Assembly (NCBI GenBank): GCA_018350325.1 | Contig: JAEVLN010000025.1 | Span: 1,033,799 to 1,097,798, forward strand | Direction: 5' to 3' | Length of the DNA stretch: 64,000 nt | Origin: Globodera rostochiensis | Lineage: Eukaryota; Nematoda; Chromadorea; Rhabditida; Heteroderidae | Shown here: in pieces, positions 43,683 to 54,290 of the stretch | Layout: the number at the start of each line of letters is the position of its first letter | How positions within the stretch are numbered: the first letter of the stretch is position 1 | Translations under genes and position numbers: made by a program | Notes under the pieces: model-generated | Told to the model about the DNA's origin: nothing | The model's database searches: none | Seen by the model: only the letters and a program-made list of their open reading frames with translations

Positions 43683-43867
43683 TGGTGGCAATTAAGTTTT
43701 GATTAATTAGCAGAACAACGGCTTTTACGTTGTTCCATTCATTTTACCATATTAGGCAAACAATAATTTAATCATTAATGGTGTATGAAATTTGGAAGTT
43801 TTAATTTGGCTACTTTCCCATCAACAGTGCGGGGAAAAACTGTTTAACACTCTTTTTATTCTCCATG
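43683..43867. repeat. Dispersed repeat, inverted partner of 3229-3396
   Basis: Reverse complement of the left-side copy (cattaatggtgtatgaaatt, tggaagttttaatttggcta, attctccat). Confidence 0.6.
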
Positions 43868-44004
43868 CAAATCTTTTTGTCTCTATCGCACTCCAGGATC
43901 CGGACGAGAGTTCGCTAAGAAACTCTGCACGGATGTGATCAGCGTGAACTTACCTCAAAGGTTCGGGCAATTCTGATCGATCTGACATGAAATGACGATT
44001 TGTG

Positions 44005-44176
44005 ATTTCTGAAAGATGTTTTCCAAATGGCAATTACCTCCTACTTGTTTAGAAACAAATTTGAAGAGCCAGGCAACGCTTGGTCCAAATGTGAGCCCGT
44101 CCTCTCTATTTTCGGCTCAAACCACTCAATTTTCATTTTCGCTTCAAATCTTTAATAATTCAACCAGAATGCTTAA
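44005..44176. repeat. Dispersed 170-bp repeat, inverted partner of 9011-9184
   Basis: atttctgaaagatgttttcc to cagaatgcttaa is the near-exact reverse complement of 9011-9184. The plus-strand ORF at 44016-44216 is probably incidental. Confidence 0.7.
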
Positions 44177-44344
44177 TTGTAAACAGCACGGCTTTAGAAG
44201 AGGCACAATAAATTGAGAGAAATTTCATTCGAGGCTAAACCGTGGCAAAAATTCCCAAAACGTGGAAAACTTGCCACTGCTGACTTTGAAAACCACGCAT
44301 GTACGAGCCTCTCCAACAATGCTGTCCAACTCAGAAATGTAATG

Positions 44345-44460
44345 ATTTTTAGGATAATTCAAATTTATGGACCAATTTTCTTAACAAATTGAGTTAAAAA
44401 TCAATAAATTTTCTCGGCGGCGCCTATCGGCACCGCCGACCCCCCCCCCCCCCTAAAAGT
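44345..44460. repeat. Best copy of the dispersed GC-rich palindromic repeat
   Basis: Consists of caattttcttaacaaattg, a short AT-rich arm, then the near-palindrome ctcggcggcgcctatcggca plus ccgccgacc and a 13-base C run. Other copies lie near 4001, 4156, 15350, 16488, 16595, 16708, 20587, 41846, 42003, 48750, 56266 and 56385, in both orientations. Repeated association with ttcttaacaaatt shows a defined element rather than chance GC clusters. Confidence 0.7.
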
Positions 44461-45055
44461 AAAGCCGAAAAAGCCGAATTCCCCAAAAAAATGCATTTTT
44501 GAAAATCGAAAATCGGCAAAATTTTCGGAAATCATGCCCAGAAGTGAAGCAGAATTCTCAAAATGTTTAATTTTTAAACTAGAGTAGCTCCCCGAGCCCC
44601 AAAATTGGGTCTCCCCAACCTCGACATGGCCAACCCCGAATTGTTGAGGAAAAATTGTTGGTGGAGAAAAATAGGTTAAAATACACACATTTCATGCAAA
44701 AAATAAAGATTTACTATATTTTGAGCCATTTTTTTAAATGTACTGATTTTTGACCCCAAAATCTGATATTTTGATTCCAATGTACTGATTTAGAAAAATT
44801 TTCGATACGACCCCTGTTTTATACTGGTAGACGAATGATTGCTTTGCAAAATCAAACCCCCCAAAGATCATTGGAATTTCTAAATCACCTGAATAAATGT
44901 ATCAAAGATTGTTTTCTTTACTTTTTGTTGTTGAATAAGTTATGTTTGGAAAGTTTTTTTTAGAATATTTGCTTGACCTTTAACTTTTGAGACAATTTTT
45001 GGGGTCGGGGTTTGTTAGGCTTATAACAGGCGGGAAATCAATTTAAGAAAAGGTC
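44461..45055. other. Spacer without a gene
   Basis: AT-rich; a minus-strand ORF at 44401-44688 crosses the palindromic repeat and is unsupported. A gtttgttaggctt word near 45008 echoes the TTAGGC repeat. Confidence 0.4.
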
Positions 45056-46031
45056 TCAAAATTCCTGAACATTTCTGCAGGCATTCCCTTCCACAGAATT
45101 TTCATCGACAGAATTTGGATGCATTTGCTGTCTTTTAAATTGCTTTTTCCAGTTACTCAAAGTGCGTCTTCCAATTTTCAGGCTTTTAGCAATGTCCTCG
45201 TCTCTAATTTTAGGATTTTTGCCCTTAATTTCATAATAATGTTTCATCAATTCCTTTTGTTCGCTGTGTGAATGTTTATGTTGTGGTGCTGTAAAAGAAT
45301 TTTACTTATTATGAATAAATAATAAATTTGGACTCAAAATACTCACCGATTTGGCCAAGTTTGTGTTTCCATTTGTAAATTGTTGCTTTACACAGGCCCA
45401 ACTCTTTCGCGATAGCTTCATTTATTTCTTTGTATGATTTTTTGAATCCGTCCCGCTTTAACTCGGCTTTCATTTGATCAAATTTCTCTATTAAATGTTT
45501 ACGTTCTTCTTTTTTATGGAATTGACTTATGCCTAATTCTTTTTTCCATTCAAATATTTTTGTGCGATTGACTTTTAAATGTTTAGCAATTTTCTCTTCA
45601 ATTTGAACCCTTTTTTTATCCGAATATTTTCCTTTTTGCTTAAATTCGTCTTTCATTGCGTGGAATTTGTCAACAATTTTACGTTTTTCACTTGAAGAAA
45701 TTTCTTTTATTATTTCGTTCTGTTCTTCACCATTTTTGGGTTTATCAGAGTGAGCAGACTTTGTGAGAGGAGGATTCTGATCAGTTGAATTGGGTTCAAT
45801 TTGTCCAAGCTGATCAGTTGAATTGGGTTTAGTTTGTGCAAATTGGGTGTTCTGCCGATCGATTTGGTGATGGAAATTGTGTTCAAGCGTTAATTTATCC
45901 CATTCTTCGGCTTTGCCATTGTCCCACCATCCTTCTCCGAATATTTCATCAAATATTTGTACGGATTCGGCTTTTTCCAGTGAATTTGTTACAAAGAATG
46001 ACACCAAGATTAAATTCCAAAACTCATTCAT
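45056..46031 (-). CDS. Secreted triple-HTH repeat protein (intact, slightly short tail)
   Basis: Minus strand. Exon 1 46031-45347, intron 45346-45289 (58 bp), exon 2 45288-45056; 305 residues. Leader MNEFWNLILVSFFVTNSLEK, then AES; FDEIFGEGWWDNGKAEEWDK subfamily block. Two repeat units (variant AQTKPNSTDQ and LGQIEPNSTDQ, both with NST). HTH 1 has a three-residue variant turn (FEWKKELGISQFHKK). HTH 2 (CKATIYKWKHKLGQIG) and HTH 3 (GRRTLSNWKKQFKRQQ) are intact. The C-terminus ends early, at NACRNVQEF, about nine residues short of the usual end. Confidence 0.85.
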
Positions 46032-47399
46032 TTTATTTGGGCAATTAACCTGTTAATTTAGATATATATATAAAATTCCAATTTATTTATATTTTTTATA
46101 TTAAGATTTCTTAATTTTTTTGTTTTAAGGAATAATAAATATGCACAAATGATTAATAATCAATATTTTTCGCTTTGTAAATGACAGCCACAATTGAAAT
46201 GGGGCATTCATATAAATCAAATTCTTAATCATCTCATCTGACTCAATAGTTTTTCCTGACAACTCACTAAATATTTTACTTTATGCAATAAGAAATTTTG
46301 AAAATATTATCAAGTGTATGATGTGTTGGTGTTGTGGTGAATGGTTGTTACTGTGTTTGGGGTCAAGTTTGGGTTCGGATCTCGGTTGCGTGAATTAACT
46401 TTTACCAATTAATATTAACATCAATGGTGGAGTAAAAAATTTGTAAAAAATTTTAAATTGCTTGCGTTTTTAAAATATTTTGACGACAACTCCGATAAAA
46501 TTTTCATTTTTTTGGTCAGCAAAATATGGTACTATTTAAAAAATACATAACTTTGTTTAAAAGTGAATTGCAAATGCCAACAAAATTTCTAAAATTTTCT
46601 CGCGCTAATCCCCTCCACTCACAATTTTTTTTTTGTTATAAAATCGCTGATAAATATTCGCTCAGAAAAGCAAAACTTGGCCACAACAAGATTTTTGAAG
46701 AATTTTTTGCCTACTATCAACGACCATATGTGCGCATATTTGGCATCCGGAATCCGGTTAAATCCCTAATATGCCCAAACTGTGATGGTCGGAATTCCGA
46801 TTTCAGAAAAGCGCGTCCACCCAAGCTGCGGTTGGACGGAGTGTTTTAATTTTGGAAAGTTTTTTTTTATATTTGCTTGACTTTGTGAGACAACTAAAAG
46901 GGTTTTTCTTCTAATCAGACTCAAACGGCCGACTCACCTGTGGACTCCAGACTCAACCGCCCAGACTCAACTCGCCCAGACTCAAGCGGCCGACTCAAAC
47001 GACCCCTACCGCCATATTTTTTTTTGCGCAAACATCGTACAAATCCAGGATGTCGTCCATGACAGATATAATCTAATCACAGTAATTCTTTGCCCTGGGG
47101 CGCCCATCGATCATTGTCGCCCTCAATCCCAAAGGGGCGGTCCCTCCTCCTCTCAACTCTCACCTCTGTTCCCGACCCAATTCATTCTACGCACATTGGC
47201 CAATATGTGAACCTTACTTCCACGCTCGAACCGGGGAAGCTGTACCTCCCTTTTGTCCCCCACATATATTTCCCGGATAAATACGGAATTATCCCGAACC
47301 GTGTACAAATGTGGGACCGGGAGAGGAGTCTAGAGTGAACGAATGTCATGGAGTTCCTATCATTGGAAATTTCAACTTGTAAAAAACATCATAATCATT
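46032..47399. other. Intergenic DNA with repeats and an unassigned GC-rich block
   Basis: 46050-46270 is the reversed family 5' flank. 46915-47010 repeats cagactcaa/cgactcaa words. 47075-47340 is GC-rich with a short ORF (YVNLTSTLEPGKLYLPFVPH) that I cannot assign; it may be a gene fragment. No complete gene supported. Confidence 0.4.
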
Positions 47400-47700
47400 A
47401 TTTTATTAAAACAAATTAACTTCCAGTTCTTCCTTTATTTCTAGGACTTTTTTTGCTTGTGCTATTGCTTCCGAAGGTGTTTTAGGTTTGTCCATGAAAA
47501 ATAGTTCGTTTCAGGGTCGTGGGCATCCCGTTCAAAAAAGTCATGTATACTTTCATCTTCCCTTGCTTCTTTGTATAATTTGGCGTCGGGGACGCTTGTT
47601 CCACCAATTCTCTGATCTTATTGCCAAATTCCGTTACCGTCCCCCTGCCGAACGTTGCCTTTGCCAACAGTTTTTGTGCCCAAACAGGCCGGCAAAGAGT
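47400..47700 (-). pseudogene. Retrotransposon gag-like fragment
   Basis: Minus-strand frames read FGRGTVTEFGNKIRELVEQA, YTKKQGKMKVYMTFLNGMPT and LKRTIFHGQT. After a one-base shift they read KPKTPSEAIAQAKKVLEIKE to a stop near 47412. The pattern (short alpha-helical segment, FLNGMP, then a helix followed by KEELE) is like gag capsid regions of LTR retrotransposons. The frameshift makes it dead. No LTR seen next to it. Confidence 0.5.
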
Positions 47701-48000
47701 ACGCCAGCCACCACTCAATTTCCAAAAGTGATCACAAGCACCAGTCCAACAAAAATAATGGCAACCAAAACAACAAAAATTCAGACTACTCCTGAACCTA
47801 AAGTATTCACCACAAGAAAACCAACCCAATAAATAGCTGCCAGCACTCGAAAACCAAAAATGCCAACAACAATACCTAAAGTGGCAACAACAACAACCAA
47901 ACCAAAAACCACCAGCACGCCAAAACCAAATCCGATTTTAACACCTAAAGTGGCAACAACAGCCAAACCATATACACAAAACTTAACCAAATCTGTGAAC
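47700..48000 (+). other. Thr/Pro/Lys-rich degenerate repeat
   Basis: Repeats of acctaaagtggcaacaacar encode TPKVATT..TKPKTTSTPKP-like, mucin-type sequence with an internal stop near 47830. It precedes the RGG-rich frame at 48015. Whether both belonged to one gene is unknown. Confidence 0.35.
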
Positions 48001-48014
48001 ACAAAATCTTCGGA

Positions 48015-48263
48015 TTGGAGGAAAAGAGAGAGAAGAGAGGTGCAATTCACGGGGAAAATTATTTGCGAAATGCAAATGAGTCATTGGGCTATTCGTTGTT
48101 CAGACACGATAGACGTTGGAAGACGCTAGGCGGACTGAGAGGACGCGGACAATGGCGCGGAAATGGAGGAGGAAGAGGAGGACGCGGAAATTGGCGCGAT
48201 CAGATCGATGAGTGGGGGCCAGGAACGTCACAATCAGCGGAAAATTATTCGTTCTACGGGTAA
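48015..48263 (+). CDS. Gly/Arg (RGG)-rich C-terminal fragment, no ATG
   Basis: Open frame with hydrophilic N-terminal part (EEKREKRGAIHGENYLRNAN, SLGYSLFRHDRRWK), an RGG-type box (GLRGRGQWRGNGGGRGGRGN) and an acidic end (DQIDEWGPGTSQSAENYSFY), stop at 48261-48263. RGG boxes bind RNA and occur in host RNA-binding proteins and in gag nucleocapsids. There is no ATG in the frame, so it is an exon or a relic. Varied codon use suggests real coding ancestry. Confidence 0.35.
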   Translation: MEEKREKRGAIHGENYLRNANESLGYSLFRHDRRWKTLGGLRGRGQWRGNGGGRGGRGNWRDQIDEWGPGTSQSAENYSFYG

Positions 48264-48404
48264 ATACCCAAAGTTTCGGGTAATACACTCCACTAAAGAT
48301 GTCATTTTTAGTAAGAATGCTTACTGAACTTTGAGCTTGAAAGATTTGGAAAACACACTGACAAAAATTAAAAATCCGTAATTAATATATTTGCTAAACA
48401 GTAT

Positions 48405-48480
48405 CACCAGTGGTAGTATGGCTCAGTGGTTAAACTCGACTTTTCTAGCTTATTTATCGGATGTTCAACTCCTCGAGTAA
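48405..48480 (+). repeat. tRNA-like SINE-type sequence
   Basis: A-box-like tggctcagtggttaa (48419-48433) and degenerate B-box tgttcaactcct (48462-48473), followed by cgagtaaaaattta. The end resembles 17374-17395, suggesting a dispersed tRNA-derived family. Stems are too poor for a functional tRNA. Confidence 0.45.
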
Positions 48481-49418
48481 AAATTTATTTTTATTTTTTC
48501 ACTTTAATAATTCCTCTTTTTTACAAAATGGTGATTTTTTGCAATTTAGGCACATTTTCCTAATCAGTTCACTAAAACGGTCTCGAGTCTCGGTGTCAAG
48601 TCTCGGTAAATTTTAGGGCTCGAACATCACTACTATATAATCATAAAATTTTACATTTTTCTTCACTGATCACTTCAAAAAATGTACCAATAAACGCAAT
48701 ATTATGAAATTGAGGGCCACTTTTTTTAACAATTCGAGTCAAAACTCAAAAATTATTCCGGCAGCGCCTATCGGCACCGCCGGACCAACCCCGTCCCTCA
48801 TTCCGGTTCCTCCGGTGGATTTTGGCTCAGATTCGGAATCCGAAATTTTTTGAGGGTCCGGATTTTTGTTTTCAAATAATTTTTAAAAACTTCGGCTTCG
48901 AGCTTCGAACTTCGCGAAACTTCGGGTATTTAGGGCTTCGAAAAAAATTGATCTTCGTTTTGAGCTTCGGTTTCGGGTTGTGCGCCGAGCTTCGCCCATC
49001 CCTGATCCGGAACGGACGACATCCTGGTATAAATGCCATAAAGCGTGTTTTTAGCTTTGGTTGGGTCTTCTAGAGCCCATTTTATAATCCATGTTAGCAG
49101 TATGGGGCCCAGATTCCCGTTAAAATCTCGAGCCCTCCTCCTTCCCTTTCTGAAATCCCACCCAAACCCCCCCCCCCCGCGAAAAAACGACGAGAGATCA
49201 GGGGATGAGAGAGTGCAGAGAAAAGAGTAAATAAAAAGATGAAAAAAATTGCAAAAACATTCTCTATAAAGCTAATGGGTATGAATTTTTTAATTAAATC
49301 TTTGCCAAATATGCAAAAGAATGGGAACACAGTAAAAGCCCTTGTTGACTTAATTTCATCAAAACTTATTTTTCCAAATCATTGACCATTCATTCAAATG
49401 CTCCCCGAATTCGAATAA
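48481..49418. other. Spacer without a gene
   Basis: One GC-rich palindrome near 48750-48783, then GCTTCG-rich words (48890-48990) ending in cgcccatccctgatccgg, which resembles the right end of the 55709 element. A 10-base C run lies near 49170. No gene. Confidence 0.4.
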
Positions 49419-50400
49419 TCAATTTTCCTGAACATTTGCCGCGGCATTCTCTTCCACAGAATGTCCATCAACAGAATTTGAATGCATTTTCTGTCGTTTA
49501 AATTGGCTTTTCCAATTATACAAAGTGGTTGTTCCAATTTTCAACATTTTGGCAATGTTTTCATTACTAATTTTAGGATTTTTGTCTTTAATTTCAGAAT
49601 AAAGTTTCATCAATTCCTTTTGTTTGCTGTGAGAGTGTTTATGTTTTGGTCCTGCAAAAAAAAATTGAAAATAAATTAATAAAATTGGTCTCGAAATACT
49701 CACTGGTTTGGCCAAGTTTTCCTTTCCACCTGTAAATTGTTCCAAAATTGAGGCCCAACTCTTTTGCGACAGTTTCATCTAATTCATTTTTATATGAATT
49801 TTTGAATCCGGCCCGCTTTAACTCGGCTTTCATTTGATCAAATTTCTCTATCAACTTTTTTCGATCATTTTTTTTCTTCCCAAAGTTATGCATTTTTCGA
49901 CTTAGGCCAAATTTTCATATATTATTGAACGATTGACTTTTAAACCTTTAGCAATTTTATCCTCAATTTGAGTTTTTTCTTTTGCCGAATATTTTCCTTT
50001 TTCCTTAAATTTGCCTTTTATTGTGTGAAATTTGTAGAAAATTTTACGTTTTCGCTCATCTTCAGGATTATCAGATTGATCAGGCTCTGTAAGAGGAGGA
50101 TTCTGATCAGTTGAATTGAGTTCAATTTGTCCAGAGTGATCAGACTCTGTTAGAGAAAGATTCTGATCAATTGAATTGGGTTCAATTTGTCCAATTTGGG
50201 TGTTCTGCCGGTCGATTTGGTGAAGGGCATTTTGTTCAAGCGTTAATTTATGCCATTCTTCGGCTTTATCATTGTCCCACCAGCCTTCTCCGAATATTTC
50301 ATCAATTATTTTGAGTGCGGTTGACTCCAATTGTACGGATTCGGCTTTGTCCGGTGAATTTGTTGCAAAAAATGAGACCCAAAACTCTCATTTTTTTTCG
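49419..50400 (-). pseudogene. Secreted triple-HTH family member with damaged leader and a frameshift
   Basis: Minus strand. The signal-peptide region near 50400-50350 has an internal deletion and is out of frame. The body reads IIDEIFGEGWWDNDKAEEWH, two long-form repeat units (one with NSI instead of NST, so the sequon is lost) and HTH 1. A deletion at about 49915 (IYENLA, stop at 49902) breaks HTH 1. HTH 2 is intact up to donor 49703; intron 49703-49652; exon 2 49651-49419 has HTH 3 and most of the tail (SVDGHSVEENAAANVQEN). Confidence 0.75.
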
Positions 50401-51744
50401 CAAAACAATGTCTGAATTTAGAGAGATTTATTTATCTCATAAATATTTTTCCTAAACATTATGAACCGGGACCGAATCAATAAATATTCCTGACATTTCG
50501 TAAATATTTCCTACTAATAATCATCATTTTATGCAACTGCGTTCGATTGTGATAGCCAAATAAAAATATATTATGCAACAGGGATGTAACTAGATGCCCA
50601 CAAAAATATCCGGAAATCGGAATTCCGGCTTCTAAAAAGTTCGGAATTTACGCAATCCGAAAAATTTCTAAATCATAGAAACATTTATTCCGAACAATAT
50701 AAATATGTTAGAGTCAATTTATAGGTTCGTTTTTGGGAAATGGAAAATCGTGTGTAACCCTGAGACCGAGACTTGAACCCGAGACACGATACCAAGACTT
50801 GACCTCGAGACTCAAGCGCGAATTCTCCGTTGTTTCCGTTCTTTTGCATATGTACTGTATACAATTTTATAGCATTTTTGGTGGCCTTTTTTAATGGTAC
50901 TATTTTTACCTGCAATAATTCTTTCCGAACTTATGATTTTGGAATAAATGCTGGGATGCCCTTTGTGGTGAGCATGTGTTTTGGAAATAAGTATTGATGA
51001 AATTAACCCAACCACGCCCAGGGATCTCAACTCACCTTCGAGAAAATATGGCAACCGGCTCCAAAATATGGCATTTTTATGGCATCGAGGGGTCAAAAAT
51101 ATGGCATTTTTATGGCAGTTTTCTTAAGGAATTTTCAAAAAAGCATTTGTTTTTTTGAGAATTTTGCTTCATCCACCCTCCTGACGGAGAAGTGCTGCCA
51201 CCAGGCTGAAATTGGGTTAAACATTTAATTGAAGTGTTTAAAAAATGTAGCCTTACCCTGGTGGCTTCCTCGTAAGACGGCAAGTTCCCGTCCAACCCTG
51301 CCGGGGTATATGGCGGCGGCGGCGCCCCTGCAAATTATTCAAAATTAATTTTAAAATAATTATTAAAAAAATTTTTAAATTTTTATTAGGACTACCGAAA
51401 TGACGAGTAGTTGGCGGGTGGCGGGTATACGGCGGCGGCTGAACCCATAAGCCACGGTGGGGGCACTGTTCCGGTCCGGGGGCGGAGGACGGCATTCTGA
51501 AAAACCAAACGTTTTTTTTTGATAAATTAAACTGCTTTACCAAAAAAAAAAAAAGAACAACAGCATACAAAAAGCATTGCCAACAAAAAACAAAAGAGCA
51601 GAAAAATAAAACAAAATTCAGAGATGGCGATTTCTTCGCCAATTTTTGCCATTTTTTATTACTAAAAAAATATTTTTTAATTAAAATTCCCGTATTAAAT
51701 AATTTTATTACTAAAAATATTTTTAAGATATTTTTCCGACAACA
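50401..51744. other. Long spacer without a supported gene
   Basis: 50430-50560 is reversed family 5' flank. 50575-50670 is a CAGGGATGTAACTAGATGCC / ccggaaatcgg element end like 39647. 51040-51110 repeats atggcatttttatggca. 51290-51500 is GC-rich (ggcggcggc, cgggtatacggcggcggctg) without a convincing ORF. 51600-51740 is AT-rich. Confidence 0.4.
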
Positions 51745-51832
51745 AAATGCTCAAGAAAATGGATGGGCAGCCTGATCATCCCTTAGCTTTAGCGTGATCA
51801 GCGCCGCCCATCCATTATCCGAGCATTTTTTC
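51745..51832. repeat. Large imperfect hairpin
   Basis: aatgctcaagaaaatggatg-ggc-agcctgatcat pairs with gtgatcagcgcc-gcccatccatt-atccgagcatt, with an 18-base loop (cccttagctttagcg region). Could be a structured RNA, a terminator-like hairpin or a MITE core. Confidence 0.5.
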
Positions 51833-52118
51833 CCACCATGCCTGCGACAATATTGTTGGCCGGACCGGCGGAAGCCCGTAATAGGCCATTGATTAGCCAA
51901 GCATTGCCTGCGGCAATAAAATAATTGATGGCGGGTAATAGGGGGGGGGGGTGAGGAAGGAGGACTTCTAATTGGGGGGGGGGGGGGTGAGGGTGAGGGA
52001 AGAGGACTTCTGATTTGTGGTAGGGAAGGGGGTCAAATTTGATTTACTAATGGGTATGGGTGGGGGGGGGGTCTAAAGAAATTTTAAATACTAAAATACA
52101 AAAAAAAGGAAAGGTAGG
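51833..52118. other. Spacer with long G runs
   Basis: G-tracts of 8-13 bases near 51940, 51977 and 52062 separated by gtgagg and gaggacttct words; potential G-quadruplex DNA. No gene. Confidence 0.45.
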
Positions 52119-52187
52119 ATATTCCCGATCAGATATCGGTTGATGGCGTCTCTGACGTCATCAATCGATAATCTGATTGGGAATATT
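52119..52187. repeat. Hairpin with TGACGTCA in the loop side
   Basis: atattcccgatcagatatcg-gttgatg pairs with catcaat-cgataatctgattgggaatat with few mismatches. The palindrome TGACGTCA (CRE/ATF-type site) lies at 52153-52160 next to the loop. Confidence 0.55.
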
Positions 52188-53450
52188 TACTACTTATTAT
52201 CCATTTTAAAAATAGGCTTTAGGATTGTCTTTACACTTTAAATATTATACATTTTAAAAGTAGGCTTTTGGATTGCAAGTCTTTGCACTTTTAAATATTT
52301 ACATTTTAAAAGTTAAAAATTATGTTCTTGTAAACTTTTATAATTGGCTTACAAATTAGTGCTAAACAATGAACTTTGCTCCACGACCGACCACCACTAG
52401 GGGGGATGTTCGGGGACCAAAATTACCCGAGACTCAAGATTGGCCCGACCGAATTCTCGATCGGTGTTCAAGTTCAATCTTTACTCGAGACCGTCGGTAA
52501 AATACCGATAGCGAAAAAATACCAAAATACCTAAAAATACCGCGGTATTCCGAGATGGCTCGGTAGGTACGGTATTCCGAGATGGCTCAGTACGGTATTT
52601 CGGTAGAAACCCTAAAATTTCTTCGGTCGCTATATTGAATTAGTGATACCGAAAAATGCCGCCGTATTACCGTACCGTGCCGAACACTATTATTCCCCAC
52701 AACTCGCCCCACTCATACCGTAGTTTTTTTTCTCTTTTAGATATATGCCCGGCGCAAATGCACGCGCTGCAGCGATTCGTGACGCCATCCTTGAGGCGCA
52801 AAAGAAGGATCAGGGCAATCGATGATTTTTGGGCTTGGAGCACTCCGACGGTTGATGAACAAAAAATGCTTTTTGGAACTTCATCGATAAATGGGCGGCA
52901 GTATTGTTAACTGCGCTTTTCCATTTTTCAACAACAAAAAAAACAGCTCGAACCTTTACGCCAACCTCGAATTTTAAAAAAATATTCAAATTTGGATTAT
53001 ATTATAATAAGCTACAGGTTTCTTCACCGTAAATCGTATTGTCTCCTCAAGAGCTGTCGATTAATACCTAATTTGTGGCGATTGGAGAAGCGCCGAGACG
53101 GGACTGATCCGCTTCACCTTGTGTAACGCTAGTGAACAGGGCGGCCTACGGGCTAAATCCAGACCGGACCGAATACACACTGGGGCAGGGTTGCCATTTA
53201 TGCACGTTTCCGTGATTTTTTCACGTTTGGGGCTTTTTGTCACGTTTTTTCCAGGTTTAGCCTCGAATGGGCTTTTTCTCAATTTATTGGATATATTTTA
53301 AAAATTTGTAAACATTTCGCCAATATTTGGACCAATTTTCTTAACAAATCTTGTAAAAGCTTCAAATAAAAGCCGCGTAGTGGCTCGCCAACAGCGAGCC
53401 AATGACGAAGCAAGTAGAGGGGCAAGACGGAGGGCGGGTCCGCTGTTTTA
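52188..53450. other. Spacer with weak exon-like pieces
   Basis: 52490-52680 is rich in ccgcggtattccgagatggc / gtacggtatt words, probably an element. 52745-52826 reads MPGANARAAAIRDAILEAQK after a ttttag acceptor-like site, and 53070-53200 reads TLCNASEQGGLRAKSRPD; both are too short to assign. No complete gene. Confidence 0.3.
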
Positions 53451-53557
53451 TGCCTAAGTCTAAGCCTAGGAGCCTAACGAACTCCAAGCCAGGGTGGCTT
53501 AGGCCTAAGCCTAACGAACCCCTAAGCCTCTAACTTTTCCCCAGTTATTCTATCCGG
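53451..53557. repeat. TTAGGC-containing dispersed repeat, reverse orientation
   Basis: Reverse complement of the 40125 and 57833 units: gcctaagtctaagcctagga, gccagggtggcttaggccta, ctctaacttttccccagtta. Confidence 0.65.
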
Positions 53558-54290
53558 CTTTGGTGTTACCTAAAAGTCGGGTTTTCCTTAATTTTCAAAA
53601 ATTTCAACAGATTCAAAAATTTTCTTTTAAATTAGTGTCGCATGTTCCAGTGTCGTATTTCTTAATGTCGCATTTTCTGTCGGTGTCGCATTTTTTTGTA
53701 GTGTCGCATTTTCCGATGTCGCTTTTTCCGGGCGGCTTATAAATTATGTGCTTATCAAATTCATTTAAAGTTAAAAAACACTGAACTTCCGTTATTAGCT
53801 TTTGTCCGTTTTTAAGCAATTAGTTATTTTGACCGGTTTTGTCTGAGTAGGGAGTTTGTCCGTTGGTGATTTTGTCCGTTAGGGGTTTTGTCCATTAGTG
53901 GTTTTGTCCTAGCGCCAAGAAATTTGGCGAAATTGAACTTCCTAAACATGACGCCAAGGAATTTGGCGAAATTGAACTTCCTAAACATGACGCCAAGGAA
54001 TTTGACTGAATTTATCGAATTCAAAAAAGAGAAATTGTGCAAAATTCGTAGGTTAAAATTATCGCAATCAACCACTCTCGAAGTCACATAGCATCGTGGA
54101 CAGGCACCCGAAAAATAGTTAATTTGGCATAATACTTAGTATTAAATTATTTGAATTGGAAACAAATATATTGGAACTGACCCGAAACTTTTCGGTTATT
54201 CTAAAGTTAATAAAATAAAAAATGAGCATGTTCTGCTGCGAATACAGCCGAAGAAAGAAATCTAATTTTAGTATTTTTTTTTTCTTTAAT
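53558..54290. other. Spacer with short tandem repeats
   Basis: 53635-53735 repeats (gt)gtcgcatttt; 53865-53910 repeats ttttgtccgttagtggt; 53925-54010 repeats aaatttggcgaaattgaact with cctaaacatgacgccaagg. No gene. Confidence 0.5.

Noticed and set aside
47090..47338. Small secreted protein gene
   Set aside because: The frame starts without a signal peptide, and I see no exon structure or family resemblance; recorded only as a GC-rich block.
52656..52910. Protein-coding gene
   Set aside because: Short frame of unusual composition with no homology signal; only a weak exon-like helix after an acceptor-like TTTTAG.
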